Shown here piece after piece: positions 1-9,111 of a DNA stretch of 64,000 nucleotides (position 1 is its first letter; each line of letters starts with the position of its first letter). The stretch is from the NCBI RefSeq assembly GCF_000022065.1, contig NC_011898.1, positions 248,001 to 312,000 of the forward strand, in the 5' to 3' direction. The notes beneath the pieces are model-generated. The model did not search any database. It worked only from the letters and a program-made list of their open reading frames with translations, and was not told the DNA's origin. The stretch comes from Ruminiclostridium cellulolyticum H10. Lineage in GTDB: Bacteria; Bacillota; Clostridia; Acetivibrionales; DSM-1351. The position numbers and the translations under genes were made by a program.

Positions 1-174
1 CCCTAAACCCTATAATAAAATCTGGAAATGTGGAATAAATAAGCAGGAATTCTCACACAGATGTCGAATTGTCAAAATATAATACATATTGTTGAAATTA
101 GTCGAATGCTGTCTTTTGTGTCTTATGCTTTTCTTAAAAAAATATATTTAGACATCTAAAATGGAGGAAAACTC

Positions 175-1629
175 ATGCAACAAAATTTATTATTAATTCA
201 TGTAAAAAAGGTTAATAAGATTCTAAACTGGGTATTTTTTGCACTTGGATTTGTTATGTTAATTGCAGGCATCGCTACACGGACTATAGCTTCAAGTAGT
301 ATACCTCTTGCGATAACAATCGCGTCAGCCTTTCTGGCTTTGTTTTTAAGGTATAAAAAGAAGGACATGGCGGCCAGTTATGTTCTAGTTGTATCCGCTC
401 TAGCACAGGTACTCCCTTTACTACCAATGATGGGCGGTAATGCTTTTATTTTGGCTATGCTACCAATTACTGTTACTGCATTGTATTTAAATAAATGGAT
501 TTTTATTTTCGTTGGAAGCATTATTAATGCCGTTGTGATTATATTACAAATAGTAATGCCAGGTTCTAACATAGAGGCTCACATATTTTCTGATGTTTTC
601 CAATTACTTATAACACTTGTACTATTCTTATTAGTAAAAGATGGTGGAAAGCTGATACAGGGTTCGAGTGAAAATGCTGAACAAGCAAATAAATTATTAG
701 ATGAGCTGCAAAATACTATGAATGTAGTTAAAACAAGCACATCTGGTTTAAATGTTGATATCTCTAAAGCTACTGAGAATCTTGAGGTGGTTCATGAGAT
801 CAGCAGTTCAATTACAACATCTACTCAAGAAATTACTACAGGTATTGTAGGGCAAAGTTCAAGTGTTACTGAGATTAGCCAGATGATAAAAGAGGCAGAT
901 AATAAAATTTCGGAACTAACAGAATTTTCGAACCAATTAGAGAACGTTTCAGCCAACGCAAGTAATGTTGTAACGGAAGGTTCGGAAAAGATAAATACTA
1001 TGGACAAGCAAATGGAAATAATCAATCAGGCCGTTGCTAAATCTTTTGAGACAGTTCAGGAATTGAATGAAAATATGGATGAAATAAATAATTTCCTTTC
1101 AGGAATAACACACATTGCAGAACAAACGAATTTACTTGCTTTAAATGCAGCCATTGAAGCAGCCAGAGCGGGAGAATCGGGAAAAGGCTTTGCTGTTGTG
1201 GCTGAAGAAGTTAGAAATTTGGCTGAACAAAGTGCAAATACAGTAGGACATATTTATCAGATTATTAATAAAATAAAGGAAAAGACTAAAAATGTTATTG
1301 ACGAAGTTAGTATAGGTCAGACAGCGACTCAGGACGGTGAGAAGGCTGTCAAGATTGTTAATAAAAACTTTGAAATGATTCAAGTATCTTTTAAGGATAT
1401 TGACAGGTACATATCTGATGAAATTAGTAGAATCGAGAATATTGCTGATTTATTCTCGCGAATTAATACGGAGGTAGAAAGCATTGCTAGCATTTCAAAG
1501 GAACAAGCTGCTTCAACAGAGGAATTATTATCAACTTTAGAAGAACAAAATTTAAACATTGAAAATATGTACGGACTAATTCAGGGTATTAAAACTTCCA
1601 GCGATAATTTGCAGGGTTTAATTAAATGA
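175..1629 (+). CDS. Methyl-accepting chemotaxis protein with multi-pass N-terminal membrane domain
   Basis: A chemoreceptor of 484 residues that should signal to CheA/CheW from the membrane. The first ~155 residues hold about six hydrophobic segments joined by short loops, and no HAMP domain is evident. A long coiled coil follows, carrying the MCP signalling tip ([19 protein letters not shown], about residues 318-336) and the flanking [14 protein letters not shown]. The start ATG follows a GGAGG box by 7 bases (163-167). The membrane domain replaces the usual periplasmic sensor, so the ligand is probably sensed within or near the membrane, or indirectly; this is inference. The gene stands alone, followed by a hairpin and then an insertion sequence. 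Family call is firm; ligand unknown. Confidence 0.93.
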   Translation: MQQNLLLIHVKKVNKILNWVFFALGFVMLIAGIATRTIASSSIPLAITIASAFLALFLRYKKKDMAASYVLVVSALAQVLPLLPMMGGNAFILAMLPITVTALYLNKWIFIFVGSIINAVVIILQIVMPGSNIEAHIFSDVFQLLITLVLFLLVKDGGKLIQGSSENAEQANKLLDELQNTMNVVKTSTSGLNVDISKATENLEVVHEISSSITTSTQEITTGIVGQSSSVTEISQMIKEADNKISELTEFSNQLENVSANASNVVTEGSEKINTMDKQMEIINQAVAKSFETVQELNENMDEINNFLSGITHIAEQTNLLALNAAIEAARAGESGKGFAVVAEEVRNLAEQSANTVGHIYQIINKIKEKTKNVIDEVSIGQTATQDGEKAVKIVNKNFEMIQVSFKDIDRYISDEISRIENIADLFSRINTEVESIASISKEQAASTEELLSTLEEQNLNIENMYGLIQGIKTSSDNLQGLIK

Positions 1630-1689
1630 ATGTAGAACAGTTTGCCAAAAGTAGGATTACTTGTAAATAGCGTCTGCTCCTGAAATGAG

Positions 1690-1723
1690 AGAACGGATAG
1701 GCAACACTTGGCCTATCCGTTCT
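1690..1723. terminator. Strong hairpin downstream of the chemoreceptor gene
   Basis: A perfect 13-bp stem (AGAACGGATAGGC and its complement) encloses an 8-base loop. It lies 60 bases after the chemoreceptor stop codon. There is no good T-run on either side, so it may be a weak terminator or an mRNA-stabilising end. Confidence 0.55.
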
Positions 1724-1752
1724 ACGTAAAATTCATGTGTCCTGAACGGTAC

Positions 1753-1778
1753 TTGGGTTGACACTCCTCTGGGAAATA
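1753..1778 (+). repeat. Left terminal inverted repeat of the IS481 element
   Basis: Pairs with 2965-2990; conserved blocks are TTGGG, CTCCTCTGG and AATA. It lies downstream of the transposase gene. Confidence 0.7.
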
Positions 1779-1890
1779 TTAAGTTTTGTTTATTCGGCAC
1801 TTCCAATATGGAGGTGCCTTTCTATGTCAAACCGGCGCCTGGTCTGATATCTTTTTTGCCCTCATCGCCGGGCGGGCTAGACCCTACAAA

Positions 1891-2937
1891 TTAACTCGCA
1901 GGATCATTCAGGAGCTTCTCTCGGGCAAGAGGCAAGCTGTCAAGAAATGTCTGCATCGGCGTCTTGCCTTTACACCTTTTCCCCTGATGTGTTCGCTCTT
2001 CGTTGTATTCCAGCATATAAAAATCCAAATCCTCCTGCATTTGTTCAACTGATTTATACATTGTCCTTCGGAATGCGGGTTTATAAAATTCATTCAGAAT
2101 TGTTTGGTTAAAACGCTCGCATATACCGTTTGTTTGAGGGCTTTTAGCCTTTGTCATTGTGTGCTCAATGTCGTTCATCTGCAGAAATAACTCATACAAG
2201 TGTTTCTCAGGTGCTCCACAGTACTCCGTTCCTCTGTCTGTGAGTACTCTCATTATCGGTATCATATGATTCTCAAAGAACGGTAAGACTCTGTCATTTA
2301 ATATATCTGCTGCTGTTACTGGTACCTTGGCTGTATATAATTTTGCGAATCCCACTGCCGAATAAGTATCTATGGCAGTTTGCTGATATATACGTCCAAC
2401 ACCTTTGATATAGCCCACATAGAAAGTGTCCTGTGCCAGCAAATATCCCGGGTGCTGGGTATCTATCTCGTCTATGGATATATTCTTTTCCTGCTGTGCC
2501 TTTTCCAGAGCAGCGAGCTGATCTTCAGTGTAAAGTATGCCTTCCTTGGCAGCCTTTTCTTCAAGCTTTTTGAGTCTCTTGTCAAAGGTTTCTATATTAT
2601 ATCTCTGCCAGATTGATCTTACCCCTCCGGCTGATACAAGAACTCCTTGTTTTCTCAGTTCGTTACTTGCCCTGAGCTGCCCGTATGCCGGCTTTTCATA
2701 TGCTATTCTTAATACGGCTTCCTCAGTTTCTGGAGCAACCCTGTTTTTCATACAAGGCTTTCTTCTGGTCTTGTCCTTTAATCCTTCCAGACCATTTTCC
2801 TCGTAAGCTTTCTTAATATCATAGAAGTGCTGTCTGCTGACTCCATGAATTTTACATGCTTCACTTACGTTTTGAAGATATTCGGCCAACTCAATCAGGC
2901 TCATTTTGTTTTTAACTATACGATCTTGTGCTGTCAT
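1891..2937 (-). CDS. IS481-family transposase (DDE integrase core)
   Basis: A 348-residue transposase that cuts and joins the IS ends. Residues 1-60 form a helix-turn-helix (VSEACKIHGVSRQHFYDIKKAYEENG). An HTH_32-like segment and a Glu/Lys-rich coiled linker follow to about 155. The rve/DDE core has the first Asp in LAQDTFYVG, the second in LTDRGTEYCG and the Glu in NGICERFNQ. The C-terminal RTHQGKRCKGKTPMQTF motif is typical of this IS481 branch. The ATG follows a GGAGGAGA stretch. The reading frame is intact, so the copy may be active. Family assignment is confident. Confidence 0.95.
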   Translation of the reverse strand: MTAQDRIVKNKMSLIELAEYLQNVSEACKIHGVSRQHFYDIKKAYEENGLEGLKDKTRRKPCMKNRVAPETEEAVLRIAYEKPAYGQLRASNELRKQGVLVSAGGVRSIWQRYNIETFDKRLKKLEEKAAKEGILYTEDQLAALEKAQQEKNISIDEIDTQHPGYLLAQDTFYVGYIKGVGRIYQQTAIDTYSAVGFAKLYTAKVPVTAADILNDRVLPFFENHMIPIMRVLTDRGTEYCGAPEKHLYELFLQMNDIEHTMTKAKSPQTNGICERFNQTILNEFYKPAFRRTMYKSVEQMQEDLDFYMLEYNEERTHQGKRCKGKTPMQTFLDSLPLAREKLLNDPAS

Positions 2938-2964
2938 AATTGAAATCTCCTCCTACAATTTAAT

Positions 2965-2990
2965 TATTGTCCAGAGGAGATATTGCCCAA
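2965..2990 (-). repeat. Right terminal inverted repeat of the IS481 element
   Basis: Complement of the left repeat at 1753-1778 with the same three conserved blocks. It lies just upstream of the transposase start and probably overlaps its promoter. Confidence 0.7.
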
Positions 2991-3066
2991 CATTATTCAG
3001 ATACTGTCAAGTGAAGTCAATTCTCTAGCAATTCATGGTTTAGTTTTCAATCCGCCCTTGCCTTAT

Positions 3067-4752
3067 TCAAATTTTAAAAATTGATACAGATGATTGCAGC
3101 TCATTAGCAAGTTCAGCTAATGCTTGTGCTGAAGATGTTATTTCTTCCATTGTTGCAACTTGTTCCTCGTTTGCAGCAGAATTCTCCTGACTTAGTATTG
3201 CCCCTTCTTCTGCGGCTTTTTTAATAGTTTCAGAAGTTGAGACAATTGCCTGGCTCTGTGATGAAACAATTTCTATAGATGCCATTACATCCTTTACTTT
3301 TCTATTCACATTTGTTACATCATCTTTAATAGCCTTAAATGTTTCTGCAACCTGCTGGGTTTTTGCAAACCCGTCTTTAACCTTTTCATTTCCTTTATTA
3401 ATTGATGTGACAGCATTTTCTGTTTCGCTTTGAATTTCCTTGACAAATTCATCTATTTGCGATGCGGATGCTTTAGATTGTTCAGCAAGCTTGCGGATTT
3501 CATCTGCGACAACAGCAAACCCATTCCCCTGTTCGCCGGCCCGAGCCGCCTCGATTGCTGCATTTAAAGCGAGAAGATTTGTCTGTTCTGTTATACTTGT
3601 GATAATTGCAACCATGTTTCCAATTTCTTTTGAGTGTTCTCCCAATTTTCTTATTACATTTTCAGAATCACTAATAGTTGTTGTTATATCATTCATTTGT
3701 TCCACAACGTCGTTCACTGTGATAATTCCATCCTCGGAAGCTGAAAAAGCTTTATCTGACAAAGTGTACATCTCTTTACTATTTATAGCAATTTGGTATA
3801 TGTTTGACGACATTTCCTTTATTGTATCTGTAGAATGCTCGACACTTCCCAACTGTTCTTCCGCTCCAGAAGCACTTTTTAGGGTTGCTTCGGCAATCTG
3901 TTCATTTGCTTTTGTACATTGTTCAGCACTGGCAGTTAGTTCTTCTGATGAAGCAGCAACTTGTGCCGACACGTCACTTACTTTCGATAATATTTCTTTC
4001 ATACTTGAAACCATTTTATTTAATGAGGTTACCAATACTCCGATTTCATCCTTACTTTTAATATTTAAAGAATCAACTGTCAAATCTCCGCCTGATATTT
4101 TGTGCAGCGTGTCGGTGACTTTCTTTACAGGTGTTGATATGATTCTGGTCAAAATGAATGATAATATTATAGTAATAAGCACCGCTATTATACTTATAAC
4201 TATAATCAGGATGTTACTCCTGTTATGTACATCTAAAACCTCATTCCAAGCATCATTAGTCAGCTTGTATACATCATCTTTTATTTTATCATGAGATTTA
4301 CGAAAGTCGTCAAACAACTGTTTGCCGTCCCCGGCTTTTGAACGTGCCTCTTCCAGATCCCCCTGCTTGACTAGAGAAATCTGTGAATCAAAATAATTCT
4401 CTATTGCGTCAATCTTTGGTTTAGCTTCTGTTATTAATTGTGCCATTATAGGATGCTTATCGAGCCTGGACTCAATTTCTTTTAATCTTGTTCTTACATC
4501 ACTTTTCCCTGAGTTGTATGGTTCAAGGAACGTTTCATCCCCTGAAACAAGATACCCTCGTACTCCGGTTTCCTCGTTGACTAAAGCCGTTAATAATCCA
4601 TCTGCTGCATAACCAATTGGAATAGCATCTGTTATAAGGTTTTCAGCTTGTGTTTTCAATGATTGAGTTGCATAAATACTTATTCCTACAATTCCAGCCA
4701 TAATTACTAAAACTAATAAATAACCTGTTATGAGTTTTTTTGCTACTGACAT
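3067..4752 (-). CDS. Methyl-accepting chemotaxis protein with CHASE3-like sensor and HAMP
   Basis: A 561-residue chemoreceptor of classical layout. TM1 is at about 7-28. An extracellular helical domain of CHASE3 type has the hallmark stretch [20 protein letters not shown]2 is at about 183-206, HAMP at about 207-260, and the long MCP signalling coiled coil has its tip [19 protein letters not shown]. The C-terminus carries several Gln/Glu-rich stretches of the type that is methylated. The start is preceded by GGAGGG. The IS481 element begins 76 bases after the stop. The upstream leader contains an unexplained hairpin (4870-4908). Ligand unknown; class assignment firm. Confidence 0.95.
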   Translation of the reverse strand: MSVAKKLITGYLLVLVIMAGIVGISIYATQSLKTQAENLITDAIPIGYAADGLLTALVNEETGVRGYLVSGDETFLEPYNSGKSDVRTRLKEIESRLDKHPIMAQLITEAKPKIDAIENYFDSQISLVKQGDLEEARSKAGDGKQLFDDFRKSHDKIKDDVYKLTNDAWNEVLDVHNRSNILIIVISIIAVLITIILSFILTRIISTPVKKVTDTLHKISGGDLTVDSLNIKSKDEIGVLVTSLNKMVSSMKEILSKVSDVSAQVAASSEELTASAEQCTKANEQIAEATLKSASGAEEQLGSVEHSTDTIKEMSSNIYQIAINSKEMYTLSDKAFSASEDGIITVNDVVEQMNDITTTISDSENVIRKLGEHSKEIGNMVAIITSITEQTNLLALNAAIEAARAGEQGNGFAVVADEIRKLAEQSKASASQIDEFVKEIQSETENAVTSINKGNEKVKDGFAKTQQVAETFKAIKDDVTNVNRKVKDVMASIEIVSSQSQAIVSTSETIKKAAEEGAILSQENSAANEEQVATMEEITSSAQALAELANELQSSVSIFKI

Positions 4753-5134
4753 TATAGACCCTCCATAATAATATTTTAAGTATCATTGAGCAAACAACAC
4801 TTCATTACTTCATTGGCAGTTCACTAGGTATCTGTTTTATCTACATTTGGAACCTCCTTTCAGACCCATGACTTTATAATGCTTGCTGGTAACGCAAACA
4901 ACAAAGTCGTAATTTGTAGATATTTGTCAGAAAAGTGATGTTATCTACTATTATAAGCTATTATCACTGAATTAGTAAACATAAAGTGGTTAAATAGCTT
5001 TTTCAACCTAATGAAGGAATGTGAACGTCTAGGAATACACAGAAATACCTTATATATTATATTATGGAAACTTATAAATAAATCGAAATAAAATGGTTAG
5101 ATATCATAGATGTAAACATTAGGAATATTTCCGC
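4753..5134. other. Divergent intergenic region between chemoreceptor and GntR operon, with an unexplained hairpin
   Basis: About 380 bases without a gene. The only structure I see is GACTTT (4870-4875) pairing with AAAGTC (4903-4908), with TTGC/GCAA (4883-4886, 4894-4897) nested inside. Read on the minus strand it is followed by ATGGGTCTGAAAGGAGG and would lie in the 5' leader of the chemoreceptor mRNA, about 120-160 bases before its start codon. The remainder is AT-rich with no further recognisable element. Confidence 0.4.
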
Positions 5135-5163
5135 TTGACATGTAATACAGGTGTGTATATACT
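5135..5163 (+). promoter_or_regulatory. Sigma-A promoter of the GntR/ABC operon with overlapping operator-like repeat
   Basis: Consensus TTGACA (5135-5140), 17-base spacer, TATACT (5158-5163). An inverted repeat ATACAG (5145-5150)-N11-CTGTAT (5162-5167) lies across the spacer and the -10 box. It is a plausible site for autorepression by the encoded GntR protein; that role is inferred. Confidence 0.8.
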
Positions 5164-5237
5164 GTATATGTAACATTAATAACAGTAGGTACAATTAAAA
5201 CACTAATAGTATCAAAAGTAATAAGCAGGAGGTAAAA

Positions 5238-5621
5238 TTGAAAATTATAATTTCCAATACGTCTGGAGTACCTATATACGAACAGATAAAAGAACAGATA
5301 AAAAGTGCAATCCTGTCGGGGGAAGTTGAGGAAAACCAGTTACTGCCCTCATTAAGACAGCTTGCACGGGAACTAAAAATAAGTGTACTAACAACAACCA
5401 GGGCGTACACTGAGCTGGAACAGGAAGGCTATGTCACGAACGTACAGGGCAAAGGGTGCTATGTGCTGGGGAGAGGTTCCGAATTGATAAGGGAACAACT
5501 CTTGAGGGATATAGAGGAAAATCTGTCTGCTGCAATAAAATCTGCCAGGAGGGCGGATGTTTCAAAAGATGATCTTGTTAAAATGCTGAGAATTCTTATG
5601 GAGGATGAGGGATATGAATAA
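5238..5621 (+). CDS. GntR-family transcriptional regulator, YtrA subfamily
   Basis: A 127-residue DNA-binding protein. The winged helix-turn-helix at about 10-75 has the GntR pattern PIYEQIKEQIKSAILSGE, then LPSLRQLARELKISVLTTTRAYTELEQEGYV. Only a short helical C-terminal tail follows, the hallmark of YtrA-type GntR proteins, which commonly repress a linked ABC transporter operon. The start is TTG at 5238 behind AGGAGGT. The next gene starts within its last codons, so the three genes form one operon. The effector is unknown; cell-wall-active antibiotics induce some YtrA systems elsewhere. Confidence 0.93.
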   Translation: MKIIISNTSGVPIYEQIKEQIKSAILSGEVEENQLLPSLRQLARELKISVLTTTRAYTELEQEGYVTNVQGKGCYVLGRGSELIREQLLRDIEENLSAAIKSARRADVSKDDLVKMLRILMEDEGYE

Positions 5622-6474
5622 TGATATAGAAATAAGGAATCTATGTAAGAACTTTGATAGCTTTAAACTAAACGACATCAGTTTTTCTTTACCTCAGGGA
5701 TATATAATGGGTCTTGTTGGGCCTAATGGTGCCGGGAAAACCACTACTATCAAGCTTATGCTTAACATGATACAAAAGACATCAGGCGATATAAAGATTC
5801 TGGGATTGGATAGTGTTACCGATCAGAACAGGATTAAGGAAAGTATTGGTGCTGTATTTGATACAAACTATTTTGTGCAGGATTGGACGGTTAATGAAGT
5901 TGAACGATATATAGGTATGTTTTACGATACTTGGGACTCTGCCAAGTATAAATCTCTTACAAATAAATTCGGACTAAACTCTGACAAAAAGGTAAAAGAC
6001 CTGTCAAGAGGAATGCAGATGAAACTTATGGTGTCATGTGCATTATCCCATGATGCAAGGCTTTTGATACTGGATGAGCCAACTAGCGGGTTGGATCCGG
6101 TTGCAAGGGAGGAGCTTCTTGATATTATGACAGAATTCATAGGGGATGGGAAAAGCAGCGTCCTATTTTCAACACATATAACATCAGACCTTGATAAAAT
6201 TGCGGACTACATTACCTTTATAAATCAGGGAAGCCTGTTCTATACAGGAACAAAAGATGATTTCATAGATGGCTTCAGAATTGTAAAGGGCGGCAAAAAT
6301 GATATTACAAGGGAGCAGGAGGGCAAGATGATTGGTATAAGAAAATATTCCACAGGGTTTGAGGGACTTATTAAAACAGAGGACTTGCGGTATTTTGTAA
6401 CCCTAGCCTGTGAACCTGTTTCCATTGACGATATTATTGTTTTTACAAACAGAGGGGGTAAATGTAATGACTAA
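5614..6474 (+). CDS. ABC transporter ATP-binding protein
   Basis: The ATPase of an export-type ABC transporter, 286 residues. It shows Walker A (GPNGAGKTTT, near residue 36), a signature variant LSRGM in place of LSGGQ, Walker B (LLILDEPTSGLD) and the H-loop (FSTHITSD). I place the start at ATG 5614, which has GGAGG nine bases upstream; the in-frame ATG at 5605 lies on top of that box. The gene overlaps the GntR gene by 8 bases and the permease gene by 8 bases, indicating translational coupling. Substrate unknown. The C-terminal ~80 residues are the accessory region common in the YtrB/BcrA group. Confidence 0.93.
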   Translation: MNNDIEIRNLCKNFDSFKLNDISFSLPQGYIMGLVGPNGAGKTTTIKLMLNMIQKTSGDIKILGLDSVTDQNRIKESIGAVFDTNYFVQDWTVNEVERYIGMFYDTWDSAKYKSLTNKFGLNSDKKVKDLSRGMQMKLMVSCALSHDARLLILDEPTSGLDPVAREELLDIMTEFIGDGKSSVLFSTHITSDLDKIADYITFINQGSLFYTGTKDDFIDGFRIVKGGKNDITREQEGKMIGIRKYSTGFEGLIKTEDLRYFVTLACEPVSIDDIIVFTNRGGKCND

Positions 6475-7120
6475 CATTCTAAAGCTTGTAAAACTAGATT
6501 TTGCGTTAATAAAACCATATATAAAAATTATTTTTATTGCACTACTGTCGCCTCTAATCGTAATGTACACCATGAGAGATATAATTTCGGGTACCATATT
6601 CTGTATGTGTATAATGGCAATAACGTCCGGATACACCTTCTCGGTTGTAGAAAAGAATGATCTTAATAGACTTTACGGCCTTCTTCCAGTCGGACGAAAA
6701 GATATTGTATCTGCCAGATACTTATTTATAGCTTTGGAAGGTTTAATTCTAAATTTTATAGGAGTATCTGCAAACGCTATAATATTGACTATATTAAAGG
6801 TGAATTTTACATTCAGCGATATTTTAATCGGGTTTAGCGTAGGTCATGTTGTATACTATTTCTTTACTGCGATACAGCTGCCATTGTTCTTTAAATTTGG
6901 AGGTATAAAGGGAAGATTCTTTTCGTTCCTTCCTTTTCTGGGGATTTTCTCGATAAGTGAAGTAGCAAAAAGAATGAGTACTGATAAACTGGCAGAACTG
7001 TCCTCTATAGCAATAATAAATAATCCGTATGGAATACTTATTCTCAGTATCTTATTCGGAATACTTTCATACAGTATATCTGTAGGAATATCACAAAAAA
7101 TATTTAGTAGGCTGGAATAA
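6467..7120 (+). CDS. ABC-2 type transporter permease
   Basis: The membrane half of the exporter, about 217 residues with some six hydrophobic helices. I use ATG 6467, which has GAGGGGG 7-13 bases upstream; an upstream extension is only open frame inside the ATPase gene. The start lies in the last codons of the ATPase gene. The sequence EKNDLNRLYGLLPVGRKDIVSARYLF resembles the ABC2_membrane_5-type permeases found beside YtrA regulators. Substrate cannot be read from sequence; antimicrobial peptide or lipid export is a reasonable guess from context. Confidence 0.88.
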   Translation: MTNILKLVKLDFALIKPYIKIIFIALLSPLIVMYTMRDIISGTIFCMCIMAITSGYTFSVVEKNDLNRLYGLLPVGRKDIVSARYLFIALEGLILNFIGVSANAIILTILKVNFTFSDILIGFSVGHVVYYFFTAIQLPLFFKFGGIKGRFFSFLPFLGIFSISEVAKRMSTDKLAELSSIAIINNPYGILILSILFGILSYSISVGISQKIFSRLE

Positions 7121-7128
7121 AATAAAAC

Positions 7129-7165
7129 GGCCGGGCTGCGGAGTTTAAGGAATTACAGCCCGGTC
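7129..7165 (+). terminator. GC-rich hairpin after the ABC operon
   Basis: GGCCGGGCTG (7129-7138) pairs with CAGCCCGGTC (7156-7165) almost perfectly. No T-run follows, so termination would be Rho-dependent or partial. Confidence 0.5.
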
Positions 7166-7305
7166 AAAAGGATGTATATCGAAGTAAGAAGCACAGGCTT
7201 TGTCCAAAATGGAGATCAGCCGGAAACCACTCCTTAAATAAGAATAGCTTAAAAATATGACTATTTTATGGTGTTTTTGTGAAGAAATTATGTCGGGAAA
7301 AAGGG

Positions 7306-7334
7306 TTGAAACCATTTGAGTTTACGTGTACAAT
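7306..7334 (+). promoter_or_regulatory. Sigma-A promoter for tRNA-Ser
   Basis: TTGAAA (7306-7311), 17-base spacer, TACAAT (7329-7334), 90 bases upstream of the tRNA. The stretch between the ABC operon hairpin and this promoter holds no gene that I can recognise. Confidence 0.6.
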
Positions 7335-7424
7335 ATTAAATGTGTTCTGTGGATAATATCCAAACAGTTCAAGGGTTTGTACTCGATATTATGTTACTTA
7401 TCCTAAAAACTATTATTATTAAAT

Positions 7425-7513
7425 GGAGAGGTATCGAAGAGGTCATAACGGGGCTGACTCGAAATCAGTTTGTCGGAAACGGCACGCGGGTTCGAATCCC
7501 GCCCTCTCCGCCA
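7425..7513 (+). tRNA. tRNA-Ser (anticodon CGA, reads UCG)
   Basis: Class II tRNA folded by eye. The acceptor GGAGAGG pairs with CCTCTCC. The anticodon arm GCTGA/TCAGT has loop CTCGAAA, giving anticodon CGA. There is a long variable arm, as required for serine tRNA. The T arm is GCGGG-TTCGAAT-CCCGC, with discriminator G and encoded CCA. A terminator follows directly. Confidence 0.97.
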
Positions 7514-7514
7514 T

Positions 7515-7548
7515 AATGAAAGCCGAGTAATATTACTCGGCTTTCATT
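7515..7548. terminator. Palindromic terminator after tRNA-Ser
   Basis: A perfect 34-base palindrome whose arms contain AAAGCCGAGTAAT, followed by an AT-rich tail; probably works in both directions. Confidence 0.8.
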
Positions 7549-7708
7549 ATTTCCTGCAGAGATCCATCTGAAAATGTCTCCTGTAATGTTCTTTTATTGA
7601 GGTATATACATTATTGACCTTGCCTCAATAAAATGACAGCAGGGATTCCTTAATTTTTTATGTAGGAATTCTTTATGTCCAAATGGAGTAGGGTCAGATT
7701 ATTTAGTA

Positions 7709-8338
7709 TTATGGATTATACACTTGGGCAGAAGGATAATTTACATCGAAGTACCCTTCCGGCAAATCTCCTTTTAAGCTGGTATATAGCTCATCGTTAA
7801 AATATATGGCAACTTTATCTACTCCGAGATTATAACCATAAGTAGCTAGTAAACAGGTTAAGAGACCAGCTTCGGTATTAGTTCCTAAGTTCATATGGTC
7901 TACATAAGAGTCAGAGAATACTACTTTAAGAACACCAGTTGTTTCATCTAGCTTTGCTGATTTTATCTTTATTTTATCTGTTAATGACAAAAAATCTTTG
8001 TTATAAGAAGTACTTTGTAGCTCTTTTGTTAAAGCAGTAATCAATGCATTATCTTCTACAGGTATCATTTTATCAATGTAATAATACTTTAGTTCAGTCG
8101 TAGCTAAAAAATATAATCTACACTTGACATCTTTAGTTGAAGGTTTTTCATTTTTAGTGATAGTAGATTCCATTTCAGTCTGTTTGTTAGTATCTGATAT
8201 ATTCTCGCTGGAAGAATTATTGCTATGAGTTACGGGGGATGTGATATTTGAAGCATCGACCGTCTCATTACTGCTACAACTGGTTAGAAGGAAAATACAT
8301 ATTACGAGTAAGGATATTACACAAAATCTAATTTTCAT
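7709..8338 (-). CDS. GerMN-domain lipoprotein
   Basis: A 209-residue lipoprotein. Residues 1-21 are a lipoprotein signal with lipobox LTSC, so Cys21 would be lipidated. A Ser/Thr/Asn-rich tether follows to about 70. Residues ~75-205 match the GerMN fold known from GerM and related spore/germination lipoproteins (NALITALTKELQS, then LKVVFSDSYVDHMNLGTNTEAGLLTCLLATYGYNLGVDKVAIYFN, in shorter blocks). The start is preceded by GGAGG. The gene stands alone. A role in spore or envelope biogenesis is inferred from the family. Confidence 0.8.
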   Translation of the reverse strand: MKIRFCVISLLVICIFLLTSCSSNETVDASNITSPVTHSNNSSSENISDTNKQTEMESTITKNEKPSTKDVKCRLYFLATTELKYYYIDKMIPVEDNALITALTKELQSTSYNKDFLSLTDKIKIKSAKLDETTGVLKVVFSDSYVDHMNLGTNTEAGLLTCLLATYGYNLGVDKVAIYFNDELYTSLKGDLPEGYFDVNYPSAQVYNP

Positions 8339-9111
8339 TTTATACCTCCAAAAAATAATAAGGAAGTGTCAAGTTTGACACACCTTTTCCATTCTTTGCT
8401 TGACGAATTCTATTATATTACAGAATATTTTAATTGCAAATCAATACATTTGTAATTATGGGTTTAAATGGACATGCAAGGTACTATATACAAACAATAA
8501 ATCGAAGAATTGTTACGGGGAGCAAAAAAAATATGTCATACAGGTTATTAAACTTGTATGTCATATTCTTTTTGAAGTTTGCGTATATAACGCATATGAA
8601 ATTAAGACCTTCCTATCTGGACTATTCTGGGTGGTAAGCCAGAAAACTATAGTGCACCTGACGAAATATTTTTTAAATTATTACAATGATTAGTGCATAT
8701 ACAAGTTTATACTAAAGTAGAATGGTGTGCTTAAAATGAATTTACGTCGACCAAGTGAAATCTAATCGGGATATAAAAAACTGAGGTATAAATTTTTTTA
8801 TTTCTGACTTGATTCTTTTTTGCCCAGCCTTCCTTTAATGTCACAACCGGGGATGCCTCAGCTGGGCTCATGGCGGTAGCAAAATACTTCGCATCCTGAC
8901 CACACGACGATAATGCACTCTTCATTATTATGGGGTTCTAATGATCACCTTATCCTTCTTTATTATTTTGCTACAAATAATTTGTGCCTATCCTATTGGG
9001 AAAAATGATAAAATAGATTATATATAAAATATGATTAATTCTTACCACCCAAAATAACCCAGATAAGGAAAATCATATATCATAGCTGATTCATAGTCTT
9101 ACAATACGGAC
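8339..9111. other. Long intergenic region with scattered hairpins and a probable IS scrap
   Basis: About 770 bases without a convincing intact gene. Visible structures are a palindrome GTGTCAA-GT-TTGACAC at 8366-8381, an imperfect hairpin ATGTCATACAG/TTGTATGTCAT around 8533-8564, and the GC-richer 8810-8935 block listed separately. Short open frames at 8400-8693 and 8434-8637 lack ribosome binding sites and recognisable domains. Confidence 0.5.
8800..8935 (-). pseudogene. Possible remnant of an IS200/IS605 TnpB C-terminal tail and right end
   Basis: This block is markedly richer in G+C than its AT-rich flanks. On the minus strand it reads a short open frame, ALSSCGQDAKYFATAMSPAE followed by ASPVVTLKEG. 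That resembles the C-terminal tail seen after the zinc ribbon in many TnpB proteins (the SxCG...A..S..KQE pattern). A hairpin GCCCAGC (8822-8828)/GCTGGGC (8861-8867) lies inside, as expected where TnpB tails overlap the omega-RNA scaffold. No upstream TnpB catalytic region remains. The resemblance is from memory of the family; treat as a hypothesis. Confidence 0.35.

Larger units (their letters stand above)
1753..2990 (-). mobile_element. IS481-family insertion sequence, apparently intact
   Basis: The element is bounded by imperfect inverted repeats at 1753-1778 and 2965-2990. Each reads TTGGG, six variable bases, CTCCTCTGG, two bases, AATA from the outside inwards (18 of 26 positions match). 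One transposase gene fills the inside on the minus strand. I could not find a convincing target-site duplication outside the repeats, so the exact ends may be off by a few bases. It lies between two chemoreceptor genes without interrupting either. Confidence 0.8.

Noticed and set aside
1786-2052. Plus-strand open frame at the left end of the IS481 element
   Set aside because: It runs antisense to the intact transposase and lacks recognisable features.
3440-4294. A 284-codon plus-strand open frame inside the second chemoreceptor gene
   Set aside because: It is the antisense shadow of a well-conserved chemoreceptor; composition is the mirror of that gene and it has no ribosome binding site or domain.
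4753-5134. c-di-GMP-I riboswitch in front of the chemoreceptor
   Set aside because: Only a short stretch resembles the consensus; the GGCAAAC strand and the second helix are absent, so I list it only as an unassigned structure.
8400-8693. Two overlapping short open frames in the intergenic region
   Set aside because: No Shine-Dalgarno sequence, no recognisable domain, and AT-rich non-coding-like composition.
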